From the NCBI GenBank assembly GCA_020634515.1, contig JACKBL010000003.1, forward strand, positions 124,001 through 188,000: a stretch of DNA of 64,000 bases. The letters run 5' to 3'. A model generated the notes under the pieces. The model was not told the origin of the DNA. It ran no database searches and saw only the letters and a list, made by a program, of their open reading frames with translations. Positions 27,601 to 35,814 of the stretch are shown here, piece by piece. The stretch comes from Ardenticatenales bacterium. Lineage in GTDB: Bacteria > Chloroflexota > Anaerolineae > Promineifilales > Promineifilaceae. A program made the position numbers and the translations under genes. How positions within the stretch are numbered: the first letter of the stretch is position 1; each line of letters opens with the position of its first letter.

Positions 27601-28146
27601 TTACCATTCTCCACTACCCTTAAGCACCTGTTCATATAGATTGTCAGCTATCCGAAAATCATGGTTGCGTAGGAGGTCCAGCAAAGGGCGTAAAACTGAA
27701 ATCACTCCACGCCTCTTCGCCAACATCAGAATTCCCAACGTGCCTAGCACAAAAAGCCCCAAACCTTCCGCAAGGCGTCTGGCAGGTAAGTCGTCCAAAA
27801 TGACGACCATATCTCTTTTCGTTAGCGTCAATTCTATGGCAAGACCAATAACCTGACTTTCTCCAGCCCCCAACGAAGCGCGCAACACATCAGCACTGAG
27901 CGGCTGTTGCAATGGTTGCACGATGACCCAATCTGGTCGCGGGCGAACCGTGCGGATTTCTTGCATAACTGCGGGCGGGACATAGATTGACTGAAAGGTC
28001 AAAAACCGGGTTTTTACACATGAACCACTCTGGTAATTTTTGCCGGACAATCGAAAAACCCGGTTTTTCAGTGAACTCATGTCTAATGCTGTTATTTGGT
28101 GCAACGCAATCAGACAACTGGCATCCGCAATGGCAACGGAAGTCAT
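27601..28146 (-). CDS. DUF3368 PIN-like toxin carrying an in-frame repeat insertion
   Basis: 181 residues from the ATG at 28146, which overlaps the antitoxin stop (ATGA). PIN-like motifs are IADASCLIAL (Asp8), LGAGESQVIGLAIE and VVILDDLPARRLAE. They match the intact relative at 45765-46250. Residues about 23-51 are not part of the family: they are translated from a copy of the family E palindrome (27992-28080), inserted without breaking the frame. Whether the product is still toxic is unknown. Confidence 0.78.
   Translation of the reverse strand: MTSVAIADASCLIALHQITALDMSSLKNRVFRLSGKNYQSGSCVKTRFLTFQSIYVPPAVMQEIRTVRPRPDWVIVQPLQQPLSADVLRASLGAGESQVIGLAIELTLTKRDMVVILDDLPARRLAEGLGLFVLGTLGILMLAKRRGVISVLRPLLDLLRNHDFRIADNLYEQVLKGSGEW
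27992..28080. repeat. Family E palindromic element inside a coding region
   Basis: Arms AAAAACCGGGTTTTT and GAAAAACCCGGTTTTTC enclose a central ACCACTCTGGTAATTTT. The reverse complement of nearly the whole element occurs at 50866-50964. Its length lets the surrounding reading frame stay open. Confidence 0.85.
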
Positions 28147-28406
28147 TGAATCATTTCCAATCGTTGCCTCTCTGCCGCCCATTCATCCATCGTCATATCA
28201 AAAAAGGGGATTCCTAGTCGAGAAGTATACGCAATAAAGGCATCTCTTGACATATCCAACAGCTCCGCTGCTTTCCCGCTGCTAATACGTCGCTGTCGAT
28301 ACAGTTCAATCACTATCAACTCTTGGGCGGTTTCGTGTACTGGCCGGTTTAGGGCCTGCAACAAAGCAACCAACTGTTCGTTCAACTCAACCTGAACCGC
28401 TTGCAT
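28143..28406 (-). CDS. UPF0175 antitoxin
   Basis: 87 residues. The helix-turn-helix core RRISSGKAAELLDMSRDAFI is characteristic of UPF0175 and matches the protein at 45490-45765. The N-terminus (VQVELNEQLVALLQAL) resembles a ribbon-helix strand. It precedes and overlaps the DUF3368 toxin, the usual gene order. It probably neutralises the toxin and represses its own operon. Confidence 0.82.
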   Translation of the reverse strand: MQAVQVELNEQLVALLQALNRPVHETAQELIVIELYRQRRISSGKAAELLDMSRDAFIAYTSRLGIPFFDMTMDEWAAERQRLEMIQ

Positions 28407-28494
28407 AACGACCTCCAGATTATCATCACGTCTACTCCCCCATTATACTGCACAAGAAGCCCCGCGGAAATTGCCAAAAACCTGTTGGAACCCG

Positions 28495-30648
28495 CTATGG
28501 GTTGCCGAGGTGGAAAAGTGCCGGCATATACACATCCCAATTCTCCACTTCCGGCGTCGCTGTGGGCGTCGCTGACGGCATCGGCGTCTGCGTGACCGTC
28601 GGCGTCGCCGTGACCGTTGGCGTGGCCGTCGCCGTCGGCGTCCGCGAAGGCGTGGGAGAGGGGCCGGGCGTCGCCGTATTTGTGGGCGCAGGCGTCGCCG
28701 TGGCCGTTGGCGTGGCGCTGGGTGTGGCTGTGGCCGTCTCTGTCGGTGTGGGTGTTGGCGTCGGCGCCGCCCCCAGCGTCATCTTCAACACAAACGCATC
28801 CGTCTCAATGCTGTTGTGCGTCTCATCATACGCGCCCGCCGTCGTCGGAAAATCGTCCGAATCCGTCTGCCCCGTCAGGTAAACCATGTCCGCGCCATCC
28901 AGCGCCACGGCCAACCCTTCATCCACGTTGCCGCCTCCCAGGTACGTGCCGTAAAGCAGCGACTGCCCCGCCGCGTCCAACCGCGCCAGAAAAGCGTCCT
29001 GCATCCCGTCCAGGGCATTATCAAAGCCATTTCCCGCCACGGGAAAATCCGCCGCCTGCGTTTTGCCCGTCACCAGGGCGCGGTTCTGGCCGTCCAAAAC
29101 GATCTCCGCCCCCTGGTCGCTGCCCAATCCACCCAAAAACGTGCCGTACACCAGCGCCGACCCCGTCGCATTCAGGCGGGCGACGAAGGCATCCGGGCAG
29201 GGTAGGCCACAATCTCCACCGCCAAACGTTCGATCATAGGCCCCCGCACTGGTGGGGAAGTCACTCGAGCGGGTCATCCCGGTTACAAACACGTTGCCGC
29301 CGGCATTGAGGGCCAGCCCCGCCCCTCGGTCTTCATCACTACCGCCCAAATATGTGCCATAAACCACCGTGCCGGCATTTAGATTTAACTCAAAGACATA
29401 GACATCCCAACCGCCAAAAGGTGTAGGTGAGAAAGAACCAGCAGTGGTCGGCATATCCTGCGAATTCGTCCAACCGGAAAAGTAGACGAAACCCGAATCA
29501 TCCACGGCCACTGCCGTCGCCTCGTCAATGCCACTGCCCCCAACAACGAACCCTCGCTCCAGACTGGAGCCGTCCGCGCTTATGCGAGCAACGAATGGAC
29601 TGCGATTGTCGGCAGGGCCAATGATGTTCGTAATAAAATCAGAGGACCATGTGCTGCCAACAACATACGCCCTGCCGTTTGCATCCACCGCCACGCCATT
29701 AGCCAGATCGAAATCTGTTCCGCCAAGAAAAGTCGCATAAACAACCTGCCCACTTGCATCCACTTTGATGAGGAAGCCATCACTCCCTCCACCGTACGTG
29801 GTGTCATGAGCGCCAGGCGTAACCGGGAAATCAGGTGAGTCCGTGCTTCCTGCCAGGTAAGCATTGCCCATGTCATCCACCGTAAAACCGTAACCATAAT
29901 CAGGCGCGCTGCTGGGCGGATTGAAATGGATGACGTAATCCAGATCACTGCCATCGGGCAGGAACTTCGCCACATACACGTCAACGCCGTGGTCGGGCGC
30001 GGCGGGTCCCACGCCGGGGAACGGCTGCGACGTGGTTGTGCCGCCCACGTACACGTTGCCGTCGCTATCCACGCCAATGCCATCTCCCTCATCCGCGTAA
30101 ATCCCGCCCAGGTAGCTGCTAAAACTAAAAGGCCAATCCGCCGGCGCGTGCGTCACCGCAGTTGCCAGAGGCCACGCCGCCAGCGGGTCTTGCGCCGCCG
30201 CCAGCGTCACGGGTTGCCCCCGGCGCAGCCATTGGCGGCGCAACTGACCACCCGCGCCGCTCATTTCCAGGTCCAGCCCCGGCTGCACGCCGGCAAAACG
30301 CAGCCCGCCCCACACGGGCACATTCACGAACTGCCGCCCCCCTTGATAGTAGGAAACGACCGTGTCGCGCGGGGCAAACGGGGTGATGTGCGTCGCCGCC
30401 AATGGGAACCGCCGGGCGTCTACGTAGATGGCATCGTGGGTGAACCAGAGGGTGTGATTGCCGGCATCGGCGCGGAAGCGGACGGCGGACGGAAATTGAC
30501 CCACATTTTGCACAAACAGGATAGGGGACGCGCCCCCTGCCGCGTTGGTGGGCGCGGCGGCGGCCTGCCGCCATCCCCACCAGCCCCAAATGCCTACGCC
30601 CATAATCAGCAACCCAACGAGGGCCGCGCGCCAAAATCGTGTTGTCAT
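28495..30648 (-). CDS. SBBP-repeat beta-propeller surface protein
   Basis: 717 residues. Signal segment (AALVGLLIMGVGIWGWWGW), then a DUF7948-like N-terminal domain (ILFVQNVGQFPSAVRFRA). At least eight SBBP repeats follow, each about 55 residues, of the form GTYLGGSDEDRGAGLAL...VTGMTRSSDFPTSAGAYD. The C-terminal 90 residues are a low-complexity Thr/Pro/Ala linker (ATPTATATPAPT type) ending in a short VYMPALFHLG tail. Such proteins are secreted and probably bind or display something at the surface; no enzyme is indicated. The linker is encoded by imperfect short DNA repeats from about 28555 to 28770. Confidence 0.8.
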   Translation of the reverse strand: MTTRFWRAALVGLLIMGVGIWGWWGWRQAAAAPTNAAGGASPILFVQNVGQFPSAVRFRADAGNHTLWFTHDAIYVDARRFPLAATHITPFAPRDTVVSYYQGGRQFVNVPVWGGLRFAGVQPGLDLEMSGAGGQLRRQWLRRGQPVTLAAAQDPLAAWPLATAVTHAPADWPFSFSSYLGGIYADEGDGIGVDSDGNVYVGGTTTSQPFPGVGPAAPDHGVDVYVAKFLPDGSDLDYVIHFNPPSSAPDYGYGFTVDDMGNAYLAGSTDSPDFPVTPGAHDTTYGGGSDGFLIKVDASGQVVYATFLGGTDFDLANGVAVDANGRAYVVGSTWSSDFITNIIGPADNRSPFVARISADGSSLERGFVVGGSGIDEATAVAVDDSGFVYFSGWTNSQDMPTTAGSFSPTPFGGWDVYVFELNLNAGTVVYGTYLGGSDEDRGAGLALNAGGNVFVTGMTRSSDFPTSAGAYDRTFGGGDCGLPCPDAFVARLNATGSALVYGTFLGGLGSDQGAEIVLDGQNRALVTGKTQAADFPVAGNGFDNALDGMQDAFLARLDAAGQSLLYGTYLGGGNVDEGLAVALDGADMVYLTGQTDSDDFPTTAGAYDETHNSIETDAFVLKMTLGAAPTPTPTPTETATATPSATPTATATPAPTNTATPGPSPTPSRTPTATATPTVTATPTVTQTPMPSATPTATPEVENWDVYMPALFHLGNP

Positions 30649-30711
30649 GTGTGTTTTTCTCCGTTGTTTACTTGCCGTCAGGCGGTGATTATAGCATGGG
30701 GGATAGGCGAA

Positions 30712-31782
30712 CTACAGGCGACCGTCGCAAATCATCTCCGCTGCTTCGGCGAGGAGGGGGATGAGTTGGCCCATGCCGGCAAAACGGCTATCCTGAGTCT
30801 GTCCGCGCACAAAACGCACATAAATTTGCGCCAGAATCACCGCCACGCGGAACACGCCCAGCGCGTGATAAAAGCGAATGTGCGACACGTCCCGCCCGCT
30901 GACGGCCGCATAACGCCGCACCAACTCCGCCCGCCGCAAAAAACCGGCCTCACCCGGCGGCATAATGCTGGCCGCCACCATCCGCAGATAGGGCGGGTCG
31001 TCCGGCTCCGTCCAATACGCCAGCAGCGCCCCCAAATCGCACAACGGATCGCCCAACGTACACATATCCCAGTCAAACACCGCCACCGCCCGACCCGGAT
31101 CATCCGCTGCCAACATCACATTATCCAGTTTGAAATCATTATGCACCAGCGTCGGCGCGGGAGAGGGGGGAATGTGCGTTCGCAGCCACGTATACACCGA
31201 TTCCATGGCCGGCGTCTCCGCCACTTTGGCCCGCTGCCAGCGCCGATACCAACCATCCACTTGCCGCGCCACAAAGCCATCGGGCCGCCCCAACCCCGCC
31301 AGCCCCAACGCGCCATAATCCACCGCTTGCAGCGCCACCAGCACGTCCACGAGCGTCTCACTCATGCGGCGCGCCGCGTCCGTCCGTGCCGCGTAGATAG
31401 CGGGCATCTGCGTGCGCACGACCACGCCCTCGCGCCGCTCCATCACGAAAAAGGGCGCGCCGGCCACGGCCACATCGTCGCAAAACAGAAAAGCGCGGGG
31501 GGCCAGGGGGAACGCCTGATGCAGCACGGAAAGGACGCGGTACTCCCGCTCCATGTCGTGCGCCGAGGGCGCGACCGGCCCCAGCGGCGGGCGGCGCAAC
31601 ACGTATTGCCGCGCGCCATAATCCAACAAGTAGGTCAAATTGGCCTTGCCGCCGCCGAATTGGCGCACCGCCAACGGTTCGTCGCTGCCCGGCAGGCGCC
31701 CGCGCAAGTAGGCCGCCAGCCGCGCTTCATCCAGCCGTTCGTCGGGGCGCATGGGCATGGTGTCTTGCTCGTTCTGGCGCAT
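30712..31782 (-). CDS. APH-family phosphotransferase (ACAD10/11 kinase-domain type)
   Basis: 356 residues. Kinase-like fold: nucleotide loop FGGGKANLTYLL, catalytic loop LVHNDFKLDNVML, and metal-binding VFDWDMCTLGDPLCDLG. The N-terminal segment RLPGSDEPLAVRQF and the pairing with an acyl-CoA dehydrogenase match the kinase half of ACAD10/ACAD11 proteins. Those phosphorylate 4-hydroxy fatty acyl-CoAs before removal of the hydroxyl. Here the kinase is a separate gene starting 3 bp after the dehydrogenase stop. Substrate inferred from context. Confidence 0.8.
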   Translation of the reverse strand: MRQNEQDTMPMRPDERLDEARLAAYLRGRLPGSDEPLAVRQFGGGKANLTYLLDYGARQYVLRRPPLGPVAPSAHDMEREYRVLSVLHQAFPLAPRAFLFCDDVAVAGAPFFVMERREGVVVRTQMPAIYAARTDAARRMSETLVDVLVALQAVDYGALGLAGLGRPDGFVARQVDGWYRRWQRAKVAETPAMESVYTWLRTHIPPSPAPTLVHNDFKLDNVMLAADDPGRAVAVFDWDMCTLGDPLCDLGALLAYWTEPDDPPYLRMVAASIMPPGEAGFLRRAELVRRYAAVSGRDVSHIRFYHALGVFRVAVILAQIYVRFVRGQTQDSRFAGMGQLIPLLAEAAEMICDGRL

Positions 31783-31785
31783 ACG

Positions 31786-32979
31786 TTATGCCTCGTCGCG
31801 CATGGCGCGCAAAATGTGGCGGGCTACGCTCATTTTATGCACCTCGTCCGGCCCATCGTAGATGCGGGCAGCTCGTTCGTGCGCGTACCAGAAGGCCAGC
31901 GGCGTATCGTCGGTGACGCCCAATGCGCCGTGCGCCTGGATGGCGCGGTCCAGCACGCGCTGCAAGGTGTTGGCGACGAAGAACTTGATCAGGGAGATGT
32001 CGATACGGGCGGCGTAGGCGCCGTGGCGGTGGATTTTTTCGGCGGCGTCGAGGACCATGAGGCGGGCGGCGTTGATCTCCGCCCGGCTTTCGGCGATCCA
32101 GTTTTGTACCGTTTGTTGTTCGCCCAGATAGCGTCCCGGAGCGACTTGCCGTGTGAGAGAATGCCGGCACATCAACGCAAACGCCCGCTCGCAAATACCA
32201 ATCCAGCGCATACAATGATGGATGCGCCCCGGTCCCAACCGCTCCTGCGCAATGGCAAAACCATGCCCCTCCGCCCCCAGTCGGTTGCTTTGCGGCACGC
32301 GGCAATCCTCATAGCTGATCTCCGCGTGGCTGGCATGGTCCGCCCCCGGCGTCCCCATCACGGAGATATTGCGCACCAGGCGGAAGCCAGGCGTGTCCGT
32401 GGGCACGATGATCTGGCTGGCGCGCTGGTGACGGCTCTCCGCCTCCGGGTTGGTGACGGCCATGACGATGGCGAAGGCCGCGCCCTCCGCCGACGACGTG
32501 AACCATTTGCGCCCGTTAATCACGTAGTCGTCGCCCTCTTTGACCGCCGTGGTCTCCAGCCAGGTGGGATTGGAGCCAGGCGCGTCCGGTTCCGTCATGG
32601 AGAAGCAACTGCGAATCTCCCCGGCCACCAGCGGGTGCAAGTAGCGCGCCTGCTGCTCCGGCGTGCCATGCTCAATCAACACCTCCATGTTGCCGGAATC
32701 GGGAGCCTGGCAGTTAAACAGATAATGACCCAGGGGACTGCGCCCCAGTTCCTCGCTGACGCGGGCGAATTCGGGCAGCGTCAGCCCCATGCCGCCGTAG
32801 GCCTGCGGCACTTGCGGGGTCCACAGCCCCAATGCTTTCACCTGCCGCCGCTTTTCTTGCAGCGTGGGCAGCAAAGCGGCAAATGAGCCGTTGAGAAAGG
32901 CCGGCTCCAGCGGCATCACCTCCTCGCGGATGAAGGCGCGGACGGTCTGAACGATTTGATCTAGTTGTTCCGGTAGCAT
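31786..32979 (-). CDS. Acyl-CoA dehydrogenase
   Basis: 397 residues from the ATG at 32979 with GGAGGT 5 nt upstream; a TTG four codons earlier is less likely. Acyl-CoA dehydrogenase blocks: PQAYGGMGLTLPEFARVSEE, CFSMTEPDAPGSNPTWLET, INGRKWFTSS, RIHHCMRWIG and KFFVANTLQRVLDRAIQAHG with FAD contacts. It is the ACAD11-like class that pairs with an APH-type kinase, the next gene. Together they probably degrade hydroxylated fatty acids. A family B repeat lies immediately upstream. Confidence 0.85.
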   Translation of the reverse strand: MLPEQLDQIVQTVRAFIREEVMPLEPAFLNGSFAALLPTLQEKRRQVKALGLWTPQVPQAYGGMGLTLPEFARVSEELGRSPLGHYLFNCQAPDSGNMEVLIEHGTPEQQARYLHPLVAGEIRSCFSMTEPDAPGSNPTWLETTAVKEGDDYVINGRKWFTSSAEGAAFAIVMAVTNPEAESRHQRASQIIVPTDTPGFRLVRNISVMGTPGADHASHAEISYEDCRVPQSNRLGAEGHGFAIAQERLGPGRIHHCMRWIGICERAFALMCRHSLTRQVAPGRYLGEQQTVQNWIAESRAEINAARLMVLDAAEKIHRHGAYAARIDISLIKFFVANTLQRVLDRAIQAHGALGVTDDTPLAFWYAHERAARIYDGPDEVHKMSVARHILRAMRDEA

Positions 32980-32990
32980 AATGACCTCCA

Positions 32991-33102
32991 AGATTGGTTC
33001 ATTCTTGCAGAGTAACTGCCAAGCCAGATTGGGGCAATTTTCTCTGGCGAAATGGGTCCAGTCTCCAGAGAGCGCTAGTAGTTACGCAGAATGAACCAAT
33101 CT
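32991..33102. repeat. Family B element with 15-bp terminal inverted repeats
   Basis: Ends AGATTGGTTCATTCT and AGAATGAACCAATCT are perfect inverted repeats. Inside are GTAACTGCCAAGCCAG, TCTCTGGCG, TCTCCAGAGAGCGC and AGTAGTTAC. The structure resembles a small non-autonomous mobile element. The rest of the 308-bp gap up to the sirtuin gene shows nothing else. Confidence 0.75.
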
Positions 33103-33287
33103 AAATAACCTGGCAGGCAGCGCGCCTGACTATTGTATGATAGACTGCTTTGGAACAATGAACAATCAACCGTCAACGGAAAACGAACAACGCGCATTTG
33201 ACCAACGGCCATGATTCACTTTGGGCGCCGTTTCTTTCCCATCCGCATTTTCCGCGTTTATGCGCGTCCTACAAAGGGGAGGATCAT

Positions 33288-34067
33288 ATGAAGTTTCCGG
33301 ATTCGCTTTTGACAACGCTGCGGGCAGCGCGGCATGTGGCGGTGCTGACGGGGGCGGGCATTTCGGCGGAGTCGGGCATTCCTACGTTCCGCGAGGCGCA
33401 AACAGGGCTGTGGGCGCAGTATGACCCGCAGGAACTGGCGACGCCGCAAGCTTTCCGGCGCGACCCGCGCCTGGTGTGGGAATGGTATACGTGGCGGCGG
33501 GGGCTGGTGCTGGCGGCGGAGCCGAATGCGGGACACCGGGCGCTGGCGGCGCTGGCGGCCGTGACGCCACGGCTGACGCTGATCACGCAGAATATCGATA
33601 ACTTGCACCAGCGCGCGGGGAGTCCGGCGGTGATTGAGTTGCATGGGAATATCACGCGCACGATTTGTTTTGAGAACCGCCATCCGGTGACGGATTGGGC
33701 GGAGACGAATGCTCCGCCGCCGCGCTGCCCGGTTTGTGGCAGTTTGCTGCGCCCGGATGTGGTGTGGTTTGGCGAGTCGCTGCCGGCATTTAACATCTCC
33801 CAGGCCATGCACGCCGCCAAAACGTGCGACATCTTCTTCTCCATTGGCACATCGGCGCTGGTTTACCCCGCCGCCGCGCTGCCGCTGGCCGCCGCCGAGA
33901 ACGGTCACTTCCTGGTAGAAGTCAATCCGCAACAGACCCCCCTGACGCCGTATGCTTCTTTGTGGTTGGATGGCCCCGCGGGAGAGATAATGCCGGCACT
34001 CCTGCGCGCCGCCTGGCCAGATCATCAAACCGGCGATGAAAACGCGCCTTTTGGGAACGGCGCATAG
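33288..34067 (+). CDS. Sir2-family NAD-dependent protein deacylase
   Basis: 259 residues from the ATG at 33288 with GGGGAGG upstream. NAD motif VLTGAGISAESGIPTFRE, TQNIDNLHQRAG and catalytic His in ELHGNI. The Tyr-x-x-Arg pair in WEWYTWRR is the mark of class III (SIRT5/CobB-like) sirtuins, which remove succinyl or malonyl groups. The zinc site is degenerate: CPVC is intact, but the first pair is reduced to one Cys (ICFENRHP). It is cytoplasmic and stands alone. Confidence 0.88.
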   Translation: MKFPDSLLTTLRAARHVAVLTGAGISAESGIPTFREAQTGLWAQYDPQELATPQAFRRDPRLVWEWYTWRRGLVLAAEPNAGHRALAALAAVTPRLTLITQNIDNLHQRAGSPAVIELHGNITRTICFENRHPVTDWAETNAPPPRCPVCGSLLRPDVVWFGESLPAFNISQAMHAAKTCDIFFSIGTSALVYPAAALPLAAAENGHFLVEVNPQQTPLTPYASLWLDGPAGEIMPALLRAAWPDHQTGDENAPFGNGA

Positions 34068-34152
34068 GACGATTGGGCGACTTTCCATAACGTTTGTCAT
34101 CTTTTATACTTGAGGCGCAACCCTGTTGATTGCCACGACCGAGGGAAGCTGC

Positions 34153-34947
34153 ATGACACCGACGCGGAAAAAGACCCATTCCCCCCCCCCACGCATTCCC
34201 CTGGGCGCGGCCCTGGTCATCATCGGGTTGATGATGGCGCTGACGGCCATCCTGCTGTGGGCGCTGGCGCCGGTCGATTTGCCACAACGATTGGCGCTGG
34301 CCATCGTCCCCGCGTATGCCACCCCCGTCACGCTGCCCACGCCCATGCCCCTGGCGACAACGGCGCTGGAGGCGGAGGCATGGCGCGGCGGCGTTTTCCT
34401 GCCGGAGACCCCGGCGCGCGGCGAACTTCCCTCGCTGGCGGCGGCGGACCTGGCTCCCCGGCTGGTGGCGCGCGCGGCGCTGCCCAACCAGCCCACGCGC
34501 CTGTCGATCCCACGCATTGGCCTGGATGCGCCGGTGGCGGCGATTGGCGTGACCACGGTGCGGGCAGGCGGGCAGACCTATTTGCAATGGAATGTGCCTA
34601 ATGCGCCCGTGGTTGGCTGGCACGACACCAGCGCCGTGTTGGGCGCGGGCGGGAATACCGTTCTCAACGGGCATCACAACATTTACGGAGAGGTTTTCCG
34701 CCATCTGGCTGACCTGGAGGCGGGGGATGAGATTGTGGCCTATGCCGGGGAGACGGTGTACCGGTTTGTGGTGAGCGAGACGCTGCGGCTGCCGGAGCGC
34801 GGGGAAACGACGGCCACGCGCCTGGAGAATGCGCGCTGGATTGAGCCAACGGCGGATGAGCGGTTGACGCTGATTACGTGTTGGCCTTATACGGGCAATT
34901 CGCACCGGCTGGTGGTGGTGGCGCGGCCGGCGGCGGAGACGCCTTGA
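34153..34947 (+). CDS. Sortase
   Basis: 264 residues. N-terminal membrane anchor (LGAALVIIGLMMALTAILLWAL), a Pro/Thr-rich spacer, then a sortase barrel from about residue 110: RLSIPRIGLDAPV, VLNGHHNIYGEVFRHL with the catalytic His (174/175), TLITCWPYTGNSHRLVV with Cys243, and the downstream Arg. It joins surface proteins to the cell wall. The next gene encodes a protein with an LPEAG sorting signal, a likely substrate. The start was chosen after GAGGG. Confidence 0.88.
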   Translation: MTPTRKKTHSPPPRIPLGAALVIIGLMMALTAILLWALAPVDLPQRLALAIVPAYATPVTLPTPMPLATTALEAEAWRGGVFLPETPARGELPSLAAADLAPRLVARAALPNQPTRLSIPRIGLDAPVAAIGVTTVRAGGQTYLQWNVPNAPVVGWHDTSAVLGAGGNTVLNGHHNIYGEVFRHLADLEAGDEIVAYAGETVYRFVVSETLRLPERGETTATRLENARWIEPTADERLTLITCWPYTGNSHRLVVVARPAAETP

Positions 34948-34996
34948 TGGGCTGGCGCGTCGGCCGTCAGCAATCGACGATTAACAGTCAACGAAA

Positions 34997-35047
34997 GTAA
35001 CCACTAACGCTCTCTAGAAATTGGTCCAATCTGGCTTAGCCGTTACC
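34997..35047. repeat. Family B partial copy
   Basis: GTAACCACTAACGCTCTCTAG, AAATTGGTCCAATCTGGCTTAG and GTTACC: the shortened core of family B, between the sortase and its likely substrate gene. Confidence 0.6.
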
Positions 35048-35180
35048 AACGAAAATCAAAAAACGCGCTTCTGACCGCTATTCACGATCCACGGCTTCTT
35101 TTATCCGCGTTTTCCACGTCTTACCCTTGAAAGAGACGAGTTAGAAACTCGCCCTACAGGATATTTTCGCAGGAGGTTTT

Positions 35181-35759
35181 ATGATGATGAAGTTAAAAGC
35201 AAGTGTGTTGATTTTGACGGTGTGGTTGGTTTTTGCCGGCACGGCCTTTGCCCAAGACCCGCGCCCGACACCCACTACCATTCCCCCCACGGGGAACACG
35301 GGCACGGATACCGCCCCGGCCAATGGGTCGATCCGGGGCACGGTGTACGAAGATGTGAATTTTGATGGGAAGTGCGGCGTGGGGGATGCGGTGATTGCCG
35401 GCATTCCCATCCGTTTCACCAGCAGCGGCGGAGATGCCATTTACCTGCAATCTGGCGAGAATGGAACCTACGGTCTCGTTGCCGTGGGCTTTGGTACGTG
35501 GGAGGTCAGTGCGGAACCGCCGGCGGGTTGGGTGGTTTCTTCCACCGACCCAATTGCCGTCACGTTGGTGAATGAGGATGGGCGTAAGGTGGCTTTGGGG
35601 GTTGATTTCTGCCTGGCAAATGCCGGCAGCGGCGGCGGCGCAACCCTCCTCCCCGAAGCCGGTGCACCTATTGCCCCGGCGCTGATAGCCCTTTTGTTGG
35701 GCGGCCTGTTGCTGGCCGGCGTCGGCGCGGCAATGGGGAAGCGGAGGGAGGAGGTATGA
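35181..35759 (+). CDS. Secreted SdrD_B/Cna_B-like protein with LPEAG sorting signal
   Basis: 192 residues, AGGAGG just upstream of three consecutive ATGs. Signal peptide (VLILTVWLVFAGTAFAQ), Thr/Pro stretch, then one SdrD B-like module (GSIRGTVYEDVNFDGKCG, YGLVAVGFGTWEVSAEPPAG). The C-terminus is a sortase signal: LPEAG at 157-161, a hydrophobic stretch, then KRREEV. It lies 233 bp downstream of a sortase, so it is probably attached to the wall by it. The pentapeptide differs from LPxTG by Ala for Thr. Confidence 0.8.
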   Translation: MMMKLKASVLILTVWLVFAGTAFAQDPRPTPTTIPPTGNTGTDTAPANGSIRGTVYEDVNFDGKCGVGDAVIAGIPIRFTSSGGDAIYLQSGENGTYGLVAVGFGTWEVSAEPPAGWVVSSTDPIAVTLVNEDGRKVALGVDFCLANAGSGGGATLLPEAGAPIAPALIALLLGGLLLAGVGAAMGKRREEV

Positions 35760-35814
35760 GGTAGGAGGGGCGGTTGGTGGGCGGGGTTTTGCGGGCATGC
35801 TCACCACTTGCCGC

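Noticed and set aside
28555..28770. Tandem DNA repeat as an independent element
   Set aside because: The periodic GTCGCCGTGGCC-like sequence simply encodes the Thr/Pro/Ala linker of the SBBP protein.
29926..32886. Very long plus-strand ORF (986 codons)
   Set aside because: It is antisense to the SBBP, phosphotransferase and acyl-CoA dehydrogenase genes, all well supported. Low-complexity basic product.
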